A stretch of 34,368 nt of DNA from Bacteroidota bacterium (GCA_015661185.1 JACVXU010000010.1:1-34368), one strand, 5' to 3'. Shown: positions 8,896 to 19,556, numbered from the stretch's first letter. Numbers and translations: made by a program. Notes: a model not told the origin generated them from the letters alone.

Positions 8896-9180
8896 ATGAC
8901 TTGTCCAAAGTGCGGCAATGAACAACCGGACGTCTTCTCTCAGTGTCAGAAGTGCCGGTACATTTTTCCACGTCAATCCTCGAATAGTTCAACAGATGCC
9001 AACTCTCCGGTTTCTTTCCCGGTGCCGGCAAGCAAGCCTTCGCTTTCTGCCTTCTTTGGCGCCCTGGCCGTTCTGATCGCTCTCTCTGCTGGCCTGTGGT
9101 GGCTTCATACACCGGAGGGGCTTCCTCTCCCTGAAGATCCATACACGAATGAAAAGCATCACTTCTGTATTTCGTCATAG
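8896..9180 (+). CDS. Zinc-ribbon protein with one membrane segment, possibly truncated
   Basis: A 94-residue protein starting at an ATG with GGAG nine bases upstream. Residues 2-20 form a small zinc ribbon (CPKC at 3-6 and CQKC at 17-20). A Ser/Pro-rich linker follows, then one transmembrane helix at about 48-67 (SAFFGALAVLIALSAGLWWL), and a short tail ending NEKHHFCISS. A tail of the form NEKHxFxIS often opens a larger extracytoplasmic domain in such proteins, so the stop at 9178-9180 may cut it short. The REP/RAYT element begins only 57 bases downstream, which makes disruption plausible. Function is unknown. An in-frame ATG at 8836 exists, but it lacks a ribosome binding site. Confidence 0.7.
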   Translation: MTCPKCGNEQPDVFSQCQKCRYIFPRQSSNSSTDANSPVSFPVPASKPSLSAFFGALAVLIALSAGLWWLHTPEGLPLPEDPYTNEKHHFCISS

Positions 9181-9236
9181 TGTCGCTGATCGCGTTCATC
9201 AAGGGATAATGCAGTAGCACGGATCGGCCGGGGGGC

Positions 9237-9307
9237 ACCCGGCGTCGGATTAGCAATCCGGCGGACAAGAGGTTTGAAATGTCCGACGGGACGCCAGTCC
9301 CGTCGCC
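9237..9307. repeat. REP-like repeat, left copy
   Basis: The repeat starts ACCCGGC. A first hairpin has arms GTCGGAT (9244-9250) and ATCCGGC (9256-9262) with one G-T pair. A second is perfect: GACGGGAC (9285-9292), loop GCCA, GTCCCGTC (9297-9304). It is about 90% identical to 10114-10184 and in the same orientation. Confidence 0.85.
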
Positions 9308-9367
9308 TCCGAACGACAGCTTCTGTTCCTCAGTCAGGCCGCCAGCACCGTTCGCATTGACAAATCC

Positions 9368-10060
9368 CTACCATAACAAACCCGGCTTGCAGTACGTCCA
9401 TTTCCAATCGGTCCACGACTTCACTAGTCGGGCCTTGACCGGATTCAAGATCACATACCATAAGATCCTTTCCAGCTCTTCTCCATCGCGCACGACGTGG
9501 TCATAGTTTTCACCCTTCCAGAAAGCACCATGACGACCCAGCTTTCTATTTGCTTCGAGAGCAGTGTGTTTCTTCAGTGAACCTATGATATCTGTTACTG
9601 GGTGAGAGGACGAACAACTATTCTCGACAAGTTCTCCTCCCCCGGCATTTCCCCTGCATCGCTCATTCTTTTCCGGTAGCTTAAACACCAGATGAACATG
9701 ATTTGGCATAATGCAACAGGCATAGAGGTCGAACATAGTGCCATCGCGAAACTCTATCGCCTCCACCACAATCTGCGCGATTTCAGGCTGACTGAGCCAG
9801 AGAGGACCCGGCCTTAATCGATTTAGCATAGCATCCAGACGGCCGAAGTGTTTGAGGCGATACAGCTTCATTGCCTCCGCCCGTTCCTCGTCGGTTCTGG
9901 ACCCCAAGATGATTTTCTCAAGCTCTGTCGCCTCATCTAGCCATCTCCTAGTCAAGCTTATGGCCAATGATCCCGCAAGTCGAAATGTCACAAAGTACGT
10001 GGCCCCATCCGGCTGATAGTGTGGCAAATGCCTGTAGTAGTAATTGTCCAAAGCTATCAT
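9368..10060 (-). CDS. REP-associated tyrosine transposase (RAYT, Y1_Tnp family)
   Basis: A single-strand DNA nuclease/transposase of the HUH superfamily. Using the ATG at 10060 it has 230 residues and begins in the usual RAYT manner with YRHLPHYQPDGATYFVTFRL. The HUH metal motif is HVH at 121-123 (CCIMPNHVHLVFKL) and the catalytic tyrosine is probably Y186 in KGENYDHVVRD. The tail ENYDHVVRDGEELERILWYV is standard for the family. An alternative TTG at 10108 would add 16 unrelated residues. No strong Shine-Dalgarno is present, as is common for these genes. It stands alone between its two repeats, with xerD beyond the right copy. Confidence 0.92.
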   Translation of the reverse strand: MIALDNYYYRHLPHYQPDGATYFVTFRLAGSLAISLTRRWLDEATELEKIILGSRTDEERAEAMKLYRLKHFGRLDAMLNRLRPGPLWLSQPEIAQIVVEAIEFRDGTMFDLYACCIMPNHVHLVFKLPEKNERCRGNAGGGELVENSCSSSHPVTDIIGSLKKHTALEANRKLGRHGAFWKGENYDHVVRDGEELERILWYVILNPVKARLVKSWTDWKWTYCKPGLLW

Positions 10061-10113
10061 ATTGCTAGCAGAATTGGACTTCGAGTTGTGGTTCGGGCCT
10101 TGCAGCAAGAGGT

Positions 10114-10184
10114 ACCCGGCGTCGGATCAGCGATCCGACGGACAAGAGCTTTGACTCGTCCGACGGGACGCCAGTCCCGTCGCC
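10114..10184. repeat. REP-like repeat, right copy
   Basis: Direct copy of 9237-9307. The first hairpin is perfect here: GTCGGAT (10121-10127), loop CAGCG, ATCCGAC (10133-10139). The second hairpin has GACGGGAC (10162-10169), loop GCCA, GTCCCGTC (10174-10181). It lies upstream of the RAYT start and downstream of the xerD stop, so it could also slow transcription leaving xerD. Confidence 0.85.
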
Positions 10185-10257
10185 ACTGATTGATCAGCAT
10201 CTACACTCCAAGTCAAGTCTCGGATCGGACTGCCAAGTGTTTCGTTTGGTTGGACGG

Positions 10258-11202
10258 TCAGGCGCGGGGATGGAACGTGCGATGGACTTCTTTGAGGTAT
10301 TCGCGGTCAATGTGTGTGTAGATTTGCGTTGTGGAGATATCAACGTGGCCCAGCATTTCCTGCACAGCGCGGAGATCGGCTCCGCCTTCCAGTAGATGGG
10401 TGGCGAAGGAGTGACGGAATGTGTGCGGGTGTACTTCCTTCTTGATACCAGCAGCCCGGGCGTATTTCGCCACCATGTCGCGTATCGCCGCCCTCGATAG
10501 CCTCCCACCACGGAAATTGAGAAAGAGCACGTCCTGCGACTTCCCCCCCTTCGCAAGATGAATTCGCACTTCCCGCTGATACCTGGTCACCCAGTCCACG
10601 GCTGATGCTCCAATTGGTACAAGACGCTCCTTGGAGCCCTTTCCGAAGACAAGGATCAAATCCGAATCGAACATCAGATCGGACTGCTTGAGATTGGTCA
10701 GCTCCGAGACCCTCACCCCGGTTGCATAGAGAACTTCCAGAATGGCCCGATCCCGCAACCCCAGTTGCTGCCGTGTGTCAGGTTGCTTGAGGACGAGATC
10801 AACTTCCGCAACAGACAGGACTCCGGGAAGGAATTTCGATCGTTTCGGTGATTCGATGTTTTCCGTCGGGTCATCGTCATGTATTCCCTCGCCGACCAGA
10901 AAACGATGGAAGCCCCGAACAGTGGAGAGAATTCTTGAGATACTTCTTGGTGAAAGGTTCTTCTTTGTCAATTCTTTGAGGAAATCACCGATGTGTTCTT
11001 CGGTGACCTTTTGGGCAGACTGGATTTCCTGCGCGGTGAGGAACGTGCGATACTTCGCGAGATCAAACTGATAGGAATGAAACGTGTGCAGGGTGACCCC
11101 TTTTTCCAGTCGGAGGAAATCGAAATATTGCCGTAGTACTCTGTCGAGCCCTGACATACCGGCCTGACCGGACTGGATCGAGAATCGGCTGATCTTCCCC
11201 AT
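10258..11202 (-). CDS. xerD: Tyrosine recombinase XerD
   Basis: A 314-residue site-specific recombinase that resolves chromosome dimers at dif. The N-terminal SAM-like domain covers about 17-115. In the catalytic domain the full set of residues is present: R164 (ATGVRVSEL), K188 (GKGSKERLVP), H260 and R263 (HPHTFRHSFATHL), H286 (LGHVDISTTQIY) and the nucleophile Y295. The ending THIDREYLKEVHRTFHPRA is closer to XerD than XerC. Its start is 14 bases after the symporter stop; an internal ATG at 11157 is an equally possible start since the first 15 residues are not conserved. No dif-like site was recognised nearby, so it is more likely the housekeeping enzyme than part of a mobile element. Confidence 0.93.
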   Translation of the reverse strand: MGKISRFSIQSGQAGMSGLDRVLRQYFDFLRLEKGVTLHTFHSYQFDLAKYRTFLTAQEIQSAQKVTEEHIGDFLKELTKKNLSPRSISRILSTVRGFHRFLVGEGIHDDDPTENIESPKRSKFLPGVLSVAEVDLVLKQPDTRQQLGLRDRAILEVLYATGVRVSELTNLKQSDLMFDSDLILVFGKGSKERLVPIGASAVDWVTRYQREVRIHLAKGGKSQDVLFLNFRGGRLSRAAIRDMVAKYARAAGIKKEVHPHTFRHSFATHLLEGGADLRAVQEMLGHVDISTTQIYTHIDREYLKEVHRTFHPRA

Positions 11203-11216
11203 GGGGTCCCCGAGGA

Positions 11217-12698
11217 TTACGATGCCGACGGTGCTACGCGGGCGCGGATCCAGCTACTCAGATTGCCGACGAGGATCGTCACCGAGGAACCAATGAAGGT
11301 ATGCCACGTAAAGTCGATTCTCGTCGACGACAGAACGATCGTCATCGCCGCAATGCCGGCCACGAACCCGATGTACGCATCTTTCTGATTAGTTCGTTTG
11401 AAAAGAAGGCCGAGGAAAAAAGTCCCGAGAAGACCGCCGTAGGTGAACGAGGCTATCTTCAATCCGATTTCGATTACAGGGTTCTTCGAATCCGTGAACA
11501 ACATTGCTCCACCGATCAGCACGATACCCCACAAGAGCGTGAATGCTTTGGACCACCACACTTCTGCTTTTCCCGTGGTCGCTTTTCCTTTCGACGTCAT
11601 TTTGAAAAGGTCGAGATATGTTGACGAGGCAAGGGAGCTGATCGACGACGAAAGTGTCCCCATGGCGGAGGCAAGGACCCCTGCGACGACGAGACCCGCC
11701 ACTCCTGTCGGAAGATTTTCGATGATGAATTTCGGGAACACTTCGTCCGATGCACTCAATCCCAGTTGTTGAATCGAAACACCTCCGTAGAACGCATAGA
11801 GGCAGAGACCCAGCAGCAGGAAGAAGGCAAACTGCAGGACGATGAAAACCGCGTCGAGCATCAACGCGCGTTGACTATCCCAGCGGGACTTGCATCCGAG
11901 AAGGCGCTGCACGAGCAGCTGGTCGGTTCCATGAGACGCCATCGTCAGGAAGGTCCCGCCGAGCAGGCCCCCGACGAGTGTATACGGTGTGGCAAGGAAA
12001 CTCCAGAAATCAGTACCCCAATTGAGATTCAGGATCGCAAATTTATCGCCGCCGTTTGCTCTCGCGAAGCTAGCAACATCAGCCCATCCGTTCGGCAATT
12101 GATGGATGATGATACCCATCGCCGCCGCAGCTCCGCTCAGGTAAATGAACAGCTGCACTACGTCCATGGCGACGACAGCTTTCAGTCCGCCCAAGTACGT
12201 GTAGATCAGCGTGAAAACACCGATCAACAAAATGCTCGTGGAGTAATCCAACCCGGTAATGAGGTGAACGGGAATCGCAGTGGCGAATAGTCTGACCCCA
12301 GAGGCGAGGACGCGGGTGACAAGAAAAACCGACGAGGTGAATTTCCTGAGCGACAGGCCGAATCGTTTCCCGAGGAAATCGTACGCGGTTTCGAGATCGC
12401 CCTTGTAGTAGGCAGGAATGAAGACAACGCTGACCAGCAGACGGCCAATGAAGTAGCCCAGAGCCAGTTGGAGAAAATGCATGGTGCCGGTATAGGCGAG
12501 ACCAGGGACGCTGATGAACGTCAGGGTGCTTGTTTCGCTTGCTACAATCGAAAAGCCCACAGACCACCATGACATTTCCTTGCCCCCAAGGAAATAGTCC
12601 CGCGAAGTCCGCTGTTTGCCGGCGATCAGAGTCCCAATAACAGTGACACCAATCAGGTAGACACCGACGATGCCGTAGTCCAGCACCGAAAAACCCAT
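11217..12698 (-). CDS. Sodium:solute symporter family protein
   Basis: A 493-residue integral membrane transporter of the SSS/SLC5 family with about 13 hydrophobic segments. Family signatures include the first helix (YGIVGVYLIGVTVIGTLI), KQRTSRDYFLGGKEMSWW, the SIVASETSTLTFISVPG stretch and ASAMGTLSSSISSLASSTYLD, which carries the second sodium-site serines. The substrate cannot be read from the sequence. The ATG at 12698 has AGGAG seven bases upstream. xerD follows after 14 bases. Confidence 0.92.
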   Translation of the reverse strand: MGFSVLDYGIVGVYLIGVTVIGTLIAGKQRTSRDYFLGGKEMSWWSVGFSIVASETSTLTFISVPGLAYTGTMHFLQLALGYFIGRLLVSVVFIPAYYKGDLETAYDFLGKRFGLSLRKFTSSVFLVTRVLASGVRLFATAIPVHLITGLDYSTSILLIGVFTLIYTYLGGLKAVVAMDVVQLFIYLSGAAAAMGIIIHQLPNGWADVASFARANGGDKFAILNLNWGTDFWSFLATPYTLVGGLLGGTFLTMASHGTDQLLVQRLLGCKSRWDSQRALMLDAVFIVLQFAFFLLLGLCLYAFYGGVSIQQLGLSASDEVFPKFIIENLPTGVAGLVVAGVLASAMGTLSSSISSLASSTYLDLFKMTSKGKATTGKAEVWWSKAFTLLWGIVLIGGAMLFTDSKNPVIEIGLKIASFTYGGLLGTFFLGLLFKRTNQKDAYIGFVAGIAAMTIVLSSTRIDFTWHTFIGSSVTILVGNLSSWIRARVAPSAS

Positions 12699-12777
12699 AC
12701 AATTCTCCTAGGTGAGTTTGAGGAAAGGTCCGGCTTCATGCAGAGAGAAAGGCTGAGGCCCGGAAAACGTGAGACTG

Positions 12778-13110
12778 CTACGACCGAAGCGCTTTAGCAA
12801 CCGTGTCATGGATATGGAAGGCGCGGTCAAGGCGGGAAATACGAATGAGTGAGAGCACTTTCTTCTGGAGACCGGCAAGCTTCACAAGTCCCCCGTTCTC
12901 CCTCATCTTACGTTCGGCAATCAGAAGTGCGCTGAGGCCGCTACTGTCACAGAATTCCACCTGGCTCAGGTCAATGACAAGAATCTTCGTCTGGCGATTG
13001 CAGAGGACCAGGAATTCCCCCTTCAACTCAGGAGAGACGCTCGCATCAAGCTTGCGTTCCTTGATCTTGAGAATCGTCGCATCACCATTCTTCTTCACTT
13101 CAAATTGCAT
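12778..13110 (-). CDS. STAS-domain protein (anti-sigma factor antagonist type)
   Basis: A 110-residue single STAS domain. The phosphorylatable serine lies in FCDSSGLSALL (Ser56/57), as in SpoIIAA and RsbV. Such proteins switch partner by binding or releasing an anti-sigma kinase. No RsbW-like kinase or sigma factor is in the window, so the partner is elsewhere. AGGAG stands seven bases before the ATG at 13110. Confidence 0.9.
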   Translation of the reverse strand: MQFEVKKNGDATILKIKERKLDASVSPELKGEFLVLCNRQTKILVIDLSQVEFCDSSGLSALLIAERKMRENGGLVKLAGLQKKVLSLIRISRLDRAFHIHDTVAKALRS

Positions 13111-13171
13111 GACAGTCTCCTCTTGCCACTGGGGGCTCCCGACCGATTCTCTCTGCGCTGAATCGATCCGG

Positions 13172-13711
13172 TCAAAACATTTCTATGCACTTCAACAGTT
13201 TTGAATATACTTGAGTAAGATTGCTTGACGGCCCGGTCTGCACTTGAAAGTTATAGAAACTATCAGCGTACTGCTTCACGAATCCGATGCGCAACGGCGC
13301 TTGCGAGGCGCGACACAGAAATGAACTCGGCAGTGCGAAGCGGACATTCAGGTCTAACGCCACATCGAATGTACTCTTTTTCATCTTTCGAAGCAACCCG
13401 GGGCGCGGAAGATACCACGTGTTGAGTTCCTCCCCGGTGTACGTGACGACATTGAAGCCGCGGTGATCGGGCAGAGAGGATACGATATCTTGCCGGGCGA
13501 CCAACACCACCTTGCTCGTGTGGAATCGTTGTGTGAGAAATTTCAGGACTTCTTCGATGACGGAAGCCTCGGCGGAGATTTCGGGCAGGATAACAAGGGG
13601 CCTGCGCGCCTGGGTGATCGCCTCGGTGAAATGGACAATCGGATCCCCTGCAGCCCTGAAATGGTACCGCGCATAGGACGTTCCAATGTGGTATCGCATT
13701 TTTTCCAGCAT
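13172..13711 (-). CDS. Glycosyltransferase-9-like half protein, function unknown
   Basis: About 179 residues from the ATG at 13711. A TTG at 13753 and a second ATG at 13699 are alternatives, and none has a clear ribosome binding site. The central part (RRPLVILPEISAEAS, KVVLVARQDIV, STFDVALDLNVRFALPSSFL, APLRIGFVKQYADSFYNFQV) resembles the N-terminal Rossmann half of heptosyltransferase-like GT9 proteins or the DUF6913 family of Bacteroidota. The second Rossmann half with the nucleotide-sugar site is missing, so it is unlikely to be an active transferase by itself. It sits between ligA and the STAS gene on the same strand. Confidence 0.7.
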   Translation of the reverse strand: MLEKMRYHIGTSYARYHFRAAGDPIVHFTEAITQARRPLVILPEISAEASVIEEVLKFLTQRFHTSKVVLVARQDIVSSLPDHRGFNVVTYTGEELNTWYLPRPGLLRKMKKSTFDVALDLNVRFALPSSFLCRASQAPLRIGFVKQYADSFYNFQVQTGPSSNLTQVYSKLLKCIEMF

Positions 13712-13817
13712 AGATCTGTGCCGTGCACCTCTTCCCGCTTCACTGGTTTTCAACTTCTTCCGTTTCGGACAACAATCGGGAACCGAGAGTACAAAACGGT
13801 GCCACGATCACCGTTCT

Positions 13818-15851
<2,034 letters not shown>

Positions 15852-16670
15852 TTATTGAACCTGCTGAATACCAGACTGGGTGATAAGTACATTCCGCGCG
15901 ACGGCGCCACGTTTCCCAAGTGCGCCGAGACTTTCACCGTTGAGACGAAACGTAGCGGCGCCCGCATTCCCCATCGACACGATGAACTGTTCCTTTGCCG
16001 TCCACGCGCGGATCCGCCCCGCGGGAAAGAGATACTGACCCCTTCGGACATTGTCTATCACCACGGAGACCCAGACAGAATCTGTGGTTGTGATCTCCAG
16101 GCGCAGGCTATCGGCTGCAGGTTGAAGGGTCGTCTGCGGAGATGGTTGGCGAGGTGTCTGCTGGGGAGTTTGTTCGGGTTGAATGACAGCAGCTTCCGAC
16201 TCGCGCACAGCCTTATCAAATGGTACCTTTGAGAGGGGCTCTTGTGATGGTATCGCGGATTCCTTGTTCGCAAGAAAGATGATCCCTGAGGCTGCAACAA
16301 GGATTACGACAGCGACGATAATGGAGGGGAGCGAAATTCGGGATGAAGACGGTGTTGACTCGGCTGAGGTGCGTTCGGCACGGACGACATGATGCTTGCC
16401 CCGGTTGACCCACTCCTCCGCCACGGTCCTGATCTCCTGGTTCACTTCGTCATAGTGGCGAAGAACTTCGTCCGGATTGAGGTCAATTGTACGAGCATAG
16501 GCCCGGAGGAAGGCACGTATATAGGCTTGAGGAAGGACAGAGAATTTGCCGGTCTCGATTGCCTCCAGCATTTTTTCACTGATGCGTGTTGCTTCAGAGA
16601 TCGCAGGTAGAGAGATCTGTTTCTGCTCGCGCTGCCTCCGCAATTCTTCTCCGAACTTCTCGAGATTCAT
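15852..16670 (-). CDS. RodZ-like helix-turn-helix membrane protein
   Basis: A 272-residue protein with the RodZ layout. Residues 1-75 form a cytoplasmic HTH_25 domain (FGEELRRQREQKQISLPAIS, LPQAYIRAFLRAYA). One transmembrane helix lies at about 115-134 (PSIIVAVVILVAASGIIFLA). A Gln/Pro/Thr-rich linker leads to a periplasmic DUF4115 beta domain from about 190 to the end. RodZ anchors MreB filaments and controls cell width. The GGAG lies unusually close to the ATG at 16670 (one base), so the start may be inefficient, but the N-terminus matches the family. It leads the ligA cluster. Confidence 0.88.
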   Translation of the reverse strand: MNLEKFGEELRRQREQKQISLPAISEATRISEKMLEAIETGKFSVLPQAYIRAFLRAYARTIDLNPDEVLRHYDEVNQEIRTVAEEWVNRGKHHVVRAERTSAESTPSSSRISLPSIIVAVVILVAASGIIFLANKESAIPSQEPLSKVPFDKAVRESEAAVIQPEQTPQQTPRQPSPQTTLQPAADSLRLEITTTDSVWVSVVIDNVRRGQYLFPAGRIRAWTAKEQFIVSMGNAGAATFRLNGESLGALGKRGAVARNVLITQSGIQQVQ

Positions 16671-16773
16671 ACTCCGTCGATATCTGATTGTTGAATACGG
16701 CTGTGAAGGGGAGGGTTGTTATTCTGCCCGAAAATGGTAGCAATTATTTGACCGATTTGCAACGATCACATCG

Positions 16774-16801
16774 CAGGAACATGAACACAGGAACATGAAC
16801 G
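16774..16801. repeat. Two tandem copies of a 14-base unit
   Basis: CAGGAACATGAACA occurs twice in a row, with the last base of the second copy changed to G. It lies downstream of the hybrid kinase gene and upstream of the RodZ-like gene. A function is not evident. Confidence 0.6.
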
Positions 16802-16831
16802 CTGACGTTCTGCTCCTCTCAATGCACCACC

Positions 16832-19060
16832 CTACGAACCATCCGGTTTTCCGTCAAACACTTCACGCAACACTTTCGACAGCTCCTCCATTTGGTATGG
16901 CTTCTGAAGGAACCCGTCAACAAGATTGTTCAGCGGCGTGGGCTCCAGGCTCTCGTTGCTGTAGCCAGTCGATACAACGACGCGCACATCAGGTCTGATT
17001 TCTTTGAGCCTCTCGAACGTCTCTTTCCCGCTCATCGTTGGCATGTTCATGTCCAGGATGACCGCATCGATGCGCGTCTTCTTCCCGATCAGGACGAGAG
17101 CTTCCTGACCGCTGTGAACGACCAGGACCTTGTACCCGAGATGCTGGAGCATGCGGCTAATCATCTCGCTTACGTGCTCCTCGTCATCGACGACGAGGAT
17201 TCGTTCGTGACCCTGCTGGAGCCTCTGCTGTTTGAGCGCACGCTGAAACTTCTCTCTGTCTGCCAGGAGGGGAAAGAACATCGAAAACTGTGATCCGCGT
17301 TCAGGATCGCTCTGCATGGTGATGAAGCCACCGTGCGAATTGACCACCCCGTATACGACGGAAAGCCCCAAGCCCGTCCCCTTTTCCTTCGTCGTGAAAA
17401 AAGGCTCGAATATCCGTTGCTGAACCTCCTGGCTCATCCCGATTCCGTTGTCACGGACGATAATCGAAGCAAACTCGCCCGCCCGCGGCTCCCCGAACAC
17501 GCTGGAGTGCTGCACGTCGGAGTCCACGATCTGACTGCTGATCTTTATGGTCCCTCCGTTTGGCATTGCATCGCGCGCGTTGATGAGCAGGTTGAGAAGC
17601 GCTTGCTGGATCTGACCGTCGTCCCCTTTGATGATGGCCATGTCGCCGGAAAGCTCCTTGCCGATTGCGATACTCTTGTCGATGCTGCGCTCGAACAGCC
17701 GGAGTGTTTCTTCGATGATGTCGTTAACGATTACGGGGCGGAATTGAGGGGTACTCTTCCTGGCAAACGTAAGAAGTTGTCGTGTGAGCCCGGCCCCCCG
17801 TTTGGCTGCAGTCTCGATGATGTCGGCGAAATGGTACCAGGTGTTGCTTTTCCTCATCTTCCGTTTCATGATGGCGGTGGAGCCGAGAATCGACGTGAGG
17901 ATGTTATTGAAATCGTGGGCAATACCGCCGGCAAGGTTCCCGATGCTGTCAATGCGTTGGGCGTGCAGGATTTTGGATTCGAGTTTCTTTTTCTCGGTAA
18001 TGTCCCGGGCGACGACGCGCATGAAAGCCGGTTTACGCGATTCATCGTAGACGATCGAGGTGATCACACTGACATCGACCACCTCTCCCGACTTCGTGAG
18101 GAATTGCTCCTCCAGGCCCGACACCTCACGTCTGCTTTCGAACACATCATGAACGAGGGCCTTCGCAGCGAGATGGTACTGAAGAGGATAGAGTGCCAGC
18201 ACCGAAAACCCGACCAAATCTTCCTTCTGATATCCGAGCCGATCTGTCTCGGTTTGGTTGCAACTGACAATGATTCCCTCGCGCGTCACGATGTGGGACA
18301 TATCGGGGGAATGCTCGAAGAGATCCATGTACCGTTCTTCGGATTTCCTCAGCTGCTCAAAGAGGGTTGCGTTCTCGAGCGCTACGCCGATCTGGTTGGA
18401 AAACGCTCCCATCAATCCCAGTTGCTTTTCCATGATCTCGCCCCTGGTCTTGCTCGCAACGATGATCACTCCGGCAAACCGATCCTTCACAGTGATGGGA
18501 ACGGATCCCCAGGCCGCGATCGCACCGAACTGCCACTTCGATGCATTCGACCTTCCACGCGGCTTCTGGCTGATGCGAGGCGAGCGTGCCCACACGATGT
18601 CATTCGCGTCCGCTTCGATGTTCGAATCAATGATGAGCAACGGTGACGACGCGACTCCATCGGAGGCCCTGAGAACGAGCCTCCCCCCCTCCACGTGATA
18701 GATCCAGCCGAAGTCCACATCCAACAGACGCCGGACCTCGCGGATCGCTTCCTGAAGAAGGAGGCTGATCTCCACGGAACGGTTGACAGCCTCAGCAATC
18801 GTATTGAGCGCGAGGAGCTCGCGCTTCTGTTCTTCGAGTTGTTGCCCGTACCTCAGCGTAAAGAAAACATTGATGAATCCGAACACACCGACCGTGATAA
18901 TGCTGCCGAACAGAAGCCAATCGAGAGTCTTGCCGACCGTGAAAAGACGGATGCTCACGATGGTCGCCATCGTAACGACCACAGCCGTCGAGGCCACAAC
19001 CTGGGCTTGCTCAACAGGCCCGAGTGATGTACGGAATTTCAGTAGTTTGGTGAATTTCAT
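16832..19060 (-). CDS. Hybrid sensor histidine kinase (2 TM, GAF, PAS, HisKA, HATPase, receiver)
   Basis: A 742-residue kinase. Two transmembrane helices lie at about 21-40 and 49-68 with almost no periplasmic loop, so sensing is probably cytoplasmic. A GAF domain spans about 85-235 and a PAS domain 240-360 (VARDITEKKKLESKI). The phospho-accepting histidine is H382 in GGIAHDFNNILTS. The ATPase boxes are LLINARDAMP, VRDNGIGM and GTGLGLSVVYG. The C-terminal receiver begins at ILVVDDEEHV (621-630) with phosphoacceptor D670 and the switch lysine in QKPYQ. It likely works with the single-domain regulator encoded 89 bases upstream on the same strand. The start at 19060 has a weak Shine-Dalgarno. 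Confidence 0.95.
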   Translation of the reverse strand: MKFTKLLKFRTSLGPVEQAQVVASTAVVVTMATIVSIRLFTVGKTLDWLLFGSIITVGVFGFINVFFTLRYGQQLEEQKRELLALNTIAEAVNRSVEISLLLQEAIREVRRLLDVDFGWIYHVEGGRLVLRASDGVASSPLLIIDSNIEADANDIVWARSPRISQKPRGRSNASKWQFGAIAAWGSVPITVKDRFAGVIIVASKTRGEIMEKQLGLMGAFSNQIGVALENATLFEQLRKSEERYMDLFEHSPDMSHIVTREGIIVSCNQTETDRLGYQKEDLVGFSVLALYPLQYHLAAKALVHDVFESRREVSGLEEQFLTKSGEVVDVSVITSIVYDESRKPAFMRVVARDITEKKKLESKILHAQRIDSIGNLAGGIAHDFNNILTSILGSTAIMKRKMRKSNTWYHFADIIETAAKRGAGLTRQLLTFARKSTPQFRPVIVNDIIEETLRLFERSIDKSIAIGKELSGDMAIIKGDDGQIQQALLNLLINARDAMPNGGTIKISSQIVDSDVQHSSVFGEPRAGEFASIIVRDNGIGMSQEVQQRIFEPFFTTKEKGTGLGLSVVYGVVNSHGGFITMQSDPERGSQFSMFFPLLADREKFQRALKQQRLQQGHERILVVDDEEHVSEMISRMLQHLGYKVLVVHSGQEALVLIGKKTRIDAVILDMNMPTMSGKETFERLKEIRPDVRVVVSTGYSNESLEPTPLNNLVDGFLQKPYQMEELSKVLREVFDGKPDGS

Positions 19061-19149
19061 GATCGAAGAGCGTGGAATGACACAGAAAAAGTAGCAACAC
19101 GGTGCTTCAATAGCAAGTCAGACACCGGCCGATCAAGCGCGTTCGGGTG

Positions 19150-19524
19150 CTACTGCGGAAGGTATTGTTTGAGAATAGTATACAAATCGTTCTCATCGTA
19201 CGGCTTGAGAAGGCAGGCTGTTGCACCAAGTTCGCGGGCAACTTCTTTCGCATGGAAATCGTCAATGGCAGAAAAGAAGACCACTGGGGTGGAAGAAATC
19301 TTCGGCAGGTGCCTGATCTTATCGAGGAGATCGAAGCCGTTCATGTCCGGCATCCGGAGATCGCTGACAATCAGATCCGGGCGGTATTTCACGAGGAGAG
19401 CAAGCGCCTCGGCCGCAGTCTGCACGCCTTTCACCTGATACCCCTGTTTCTTCAGCACGTGAGTTACGCTCTTCAGCCACGCTGGCTCATCGTCAACGAC
19501 CAGAATCTGCTTCTTCTTACCCAT
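19150..19524 (-). CDS. Single-domain response regulator
   Basis: A 124-residue CheY-like receiver: ILVVDDEPAWL with the acidic pair, phosphoacceptor D in LIVSDLRMPDMNG, and KPYDENDLY with the conserved lysine. There is no output domain. Two adjacent ATGs are possible (19527 and 19524); GGAGG lies six bases before the second, which is chosen. It is followed by the hybrid kinase, so the pair could form a phosphorelay or a partner-binding switch. Confidence 0.93.
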   Translation of the reverse strand: MGKKKQILVVDDEPAWLKSVTHVLKKQGYQVKGVQTAAEALALLVKYRPDLIVSDLRMPDMNGFDLLDKIRHLPKISSTPVVFFSAIDDFHAKEVARELGATACLLKPYDENDLYTILKQYLPQ

Positions 19525-19556
19525 CATGACCCTCCAAAGTCGAACGAACCTGAATG

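Larger units (their letters stand above)
9237..10184. mobile_element. REP-RAYT unit: transposase gene between two REP-like direct repeats
   Basis: A Y1/RAYT transposase gene is bracketed by two 71-base direct repeats that differ at only 7 positions. Each repeat holds two hairpins. This is the arrangement described for REP-associated tyrosine transposases, which act on the REP palindromes beside their own gene. No target-site duplication was seen. Confidence 0.8.

Noticed and set aside
10258-11202. XerD as the integrase of a mobile element that includes the RAYT
   Set aside because: It has the typical XerD ending, is coupled to a symporter gene, and no attachment sites or cargo genes are seen. 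The RAYT unit is complete without it.
17333-18646. Long plus-strand open frame (437 codons) opposite the hybrid kinase
   Set aside because: The minus strand encodes a full kinase with all motifs. The plus-strand product has no recognisable domain and has the look of a codon-bias shadow.
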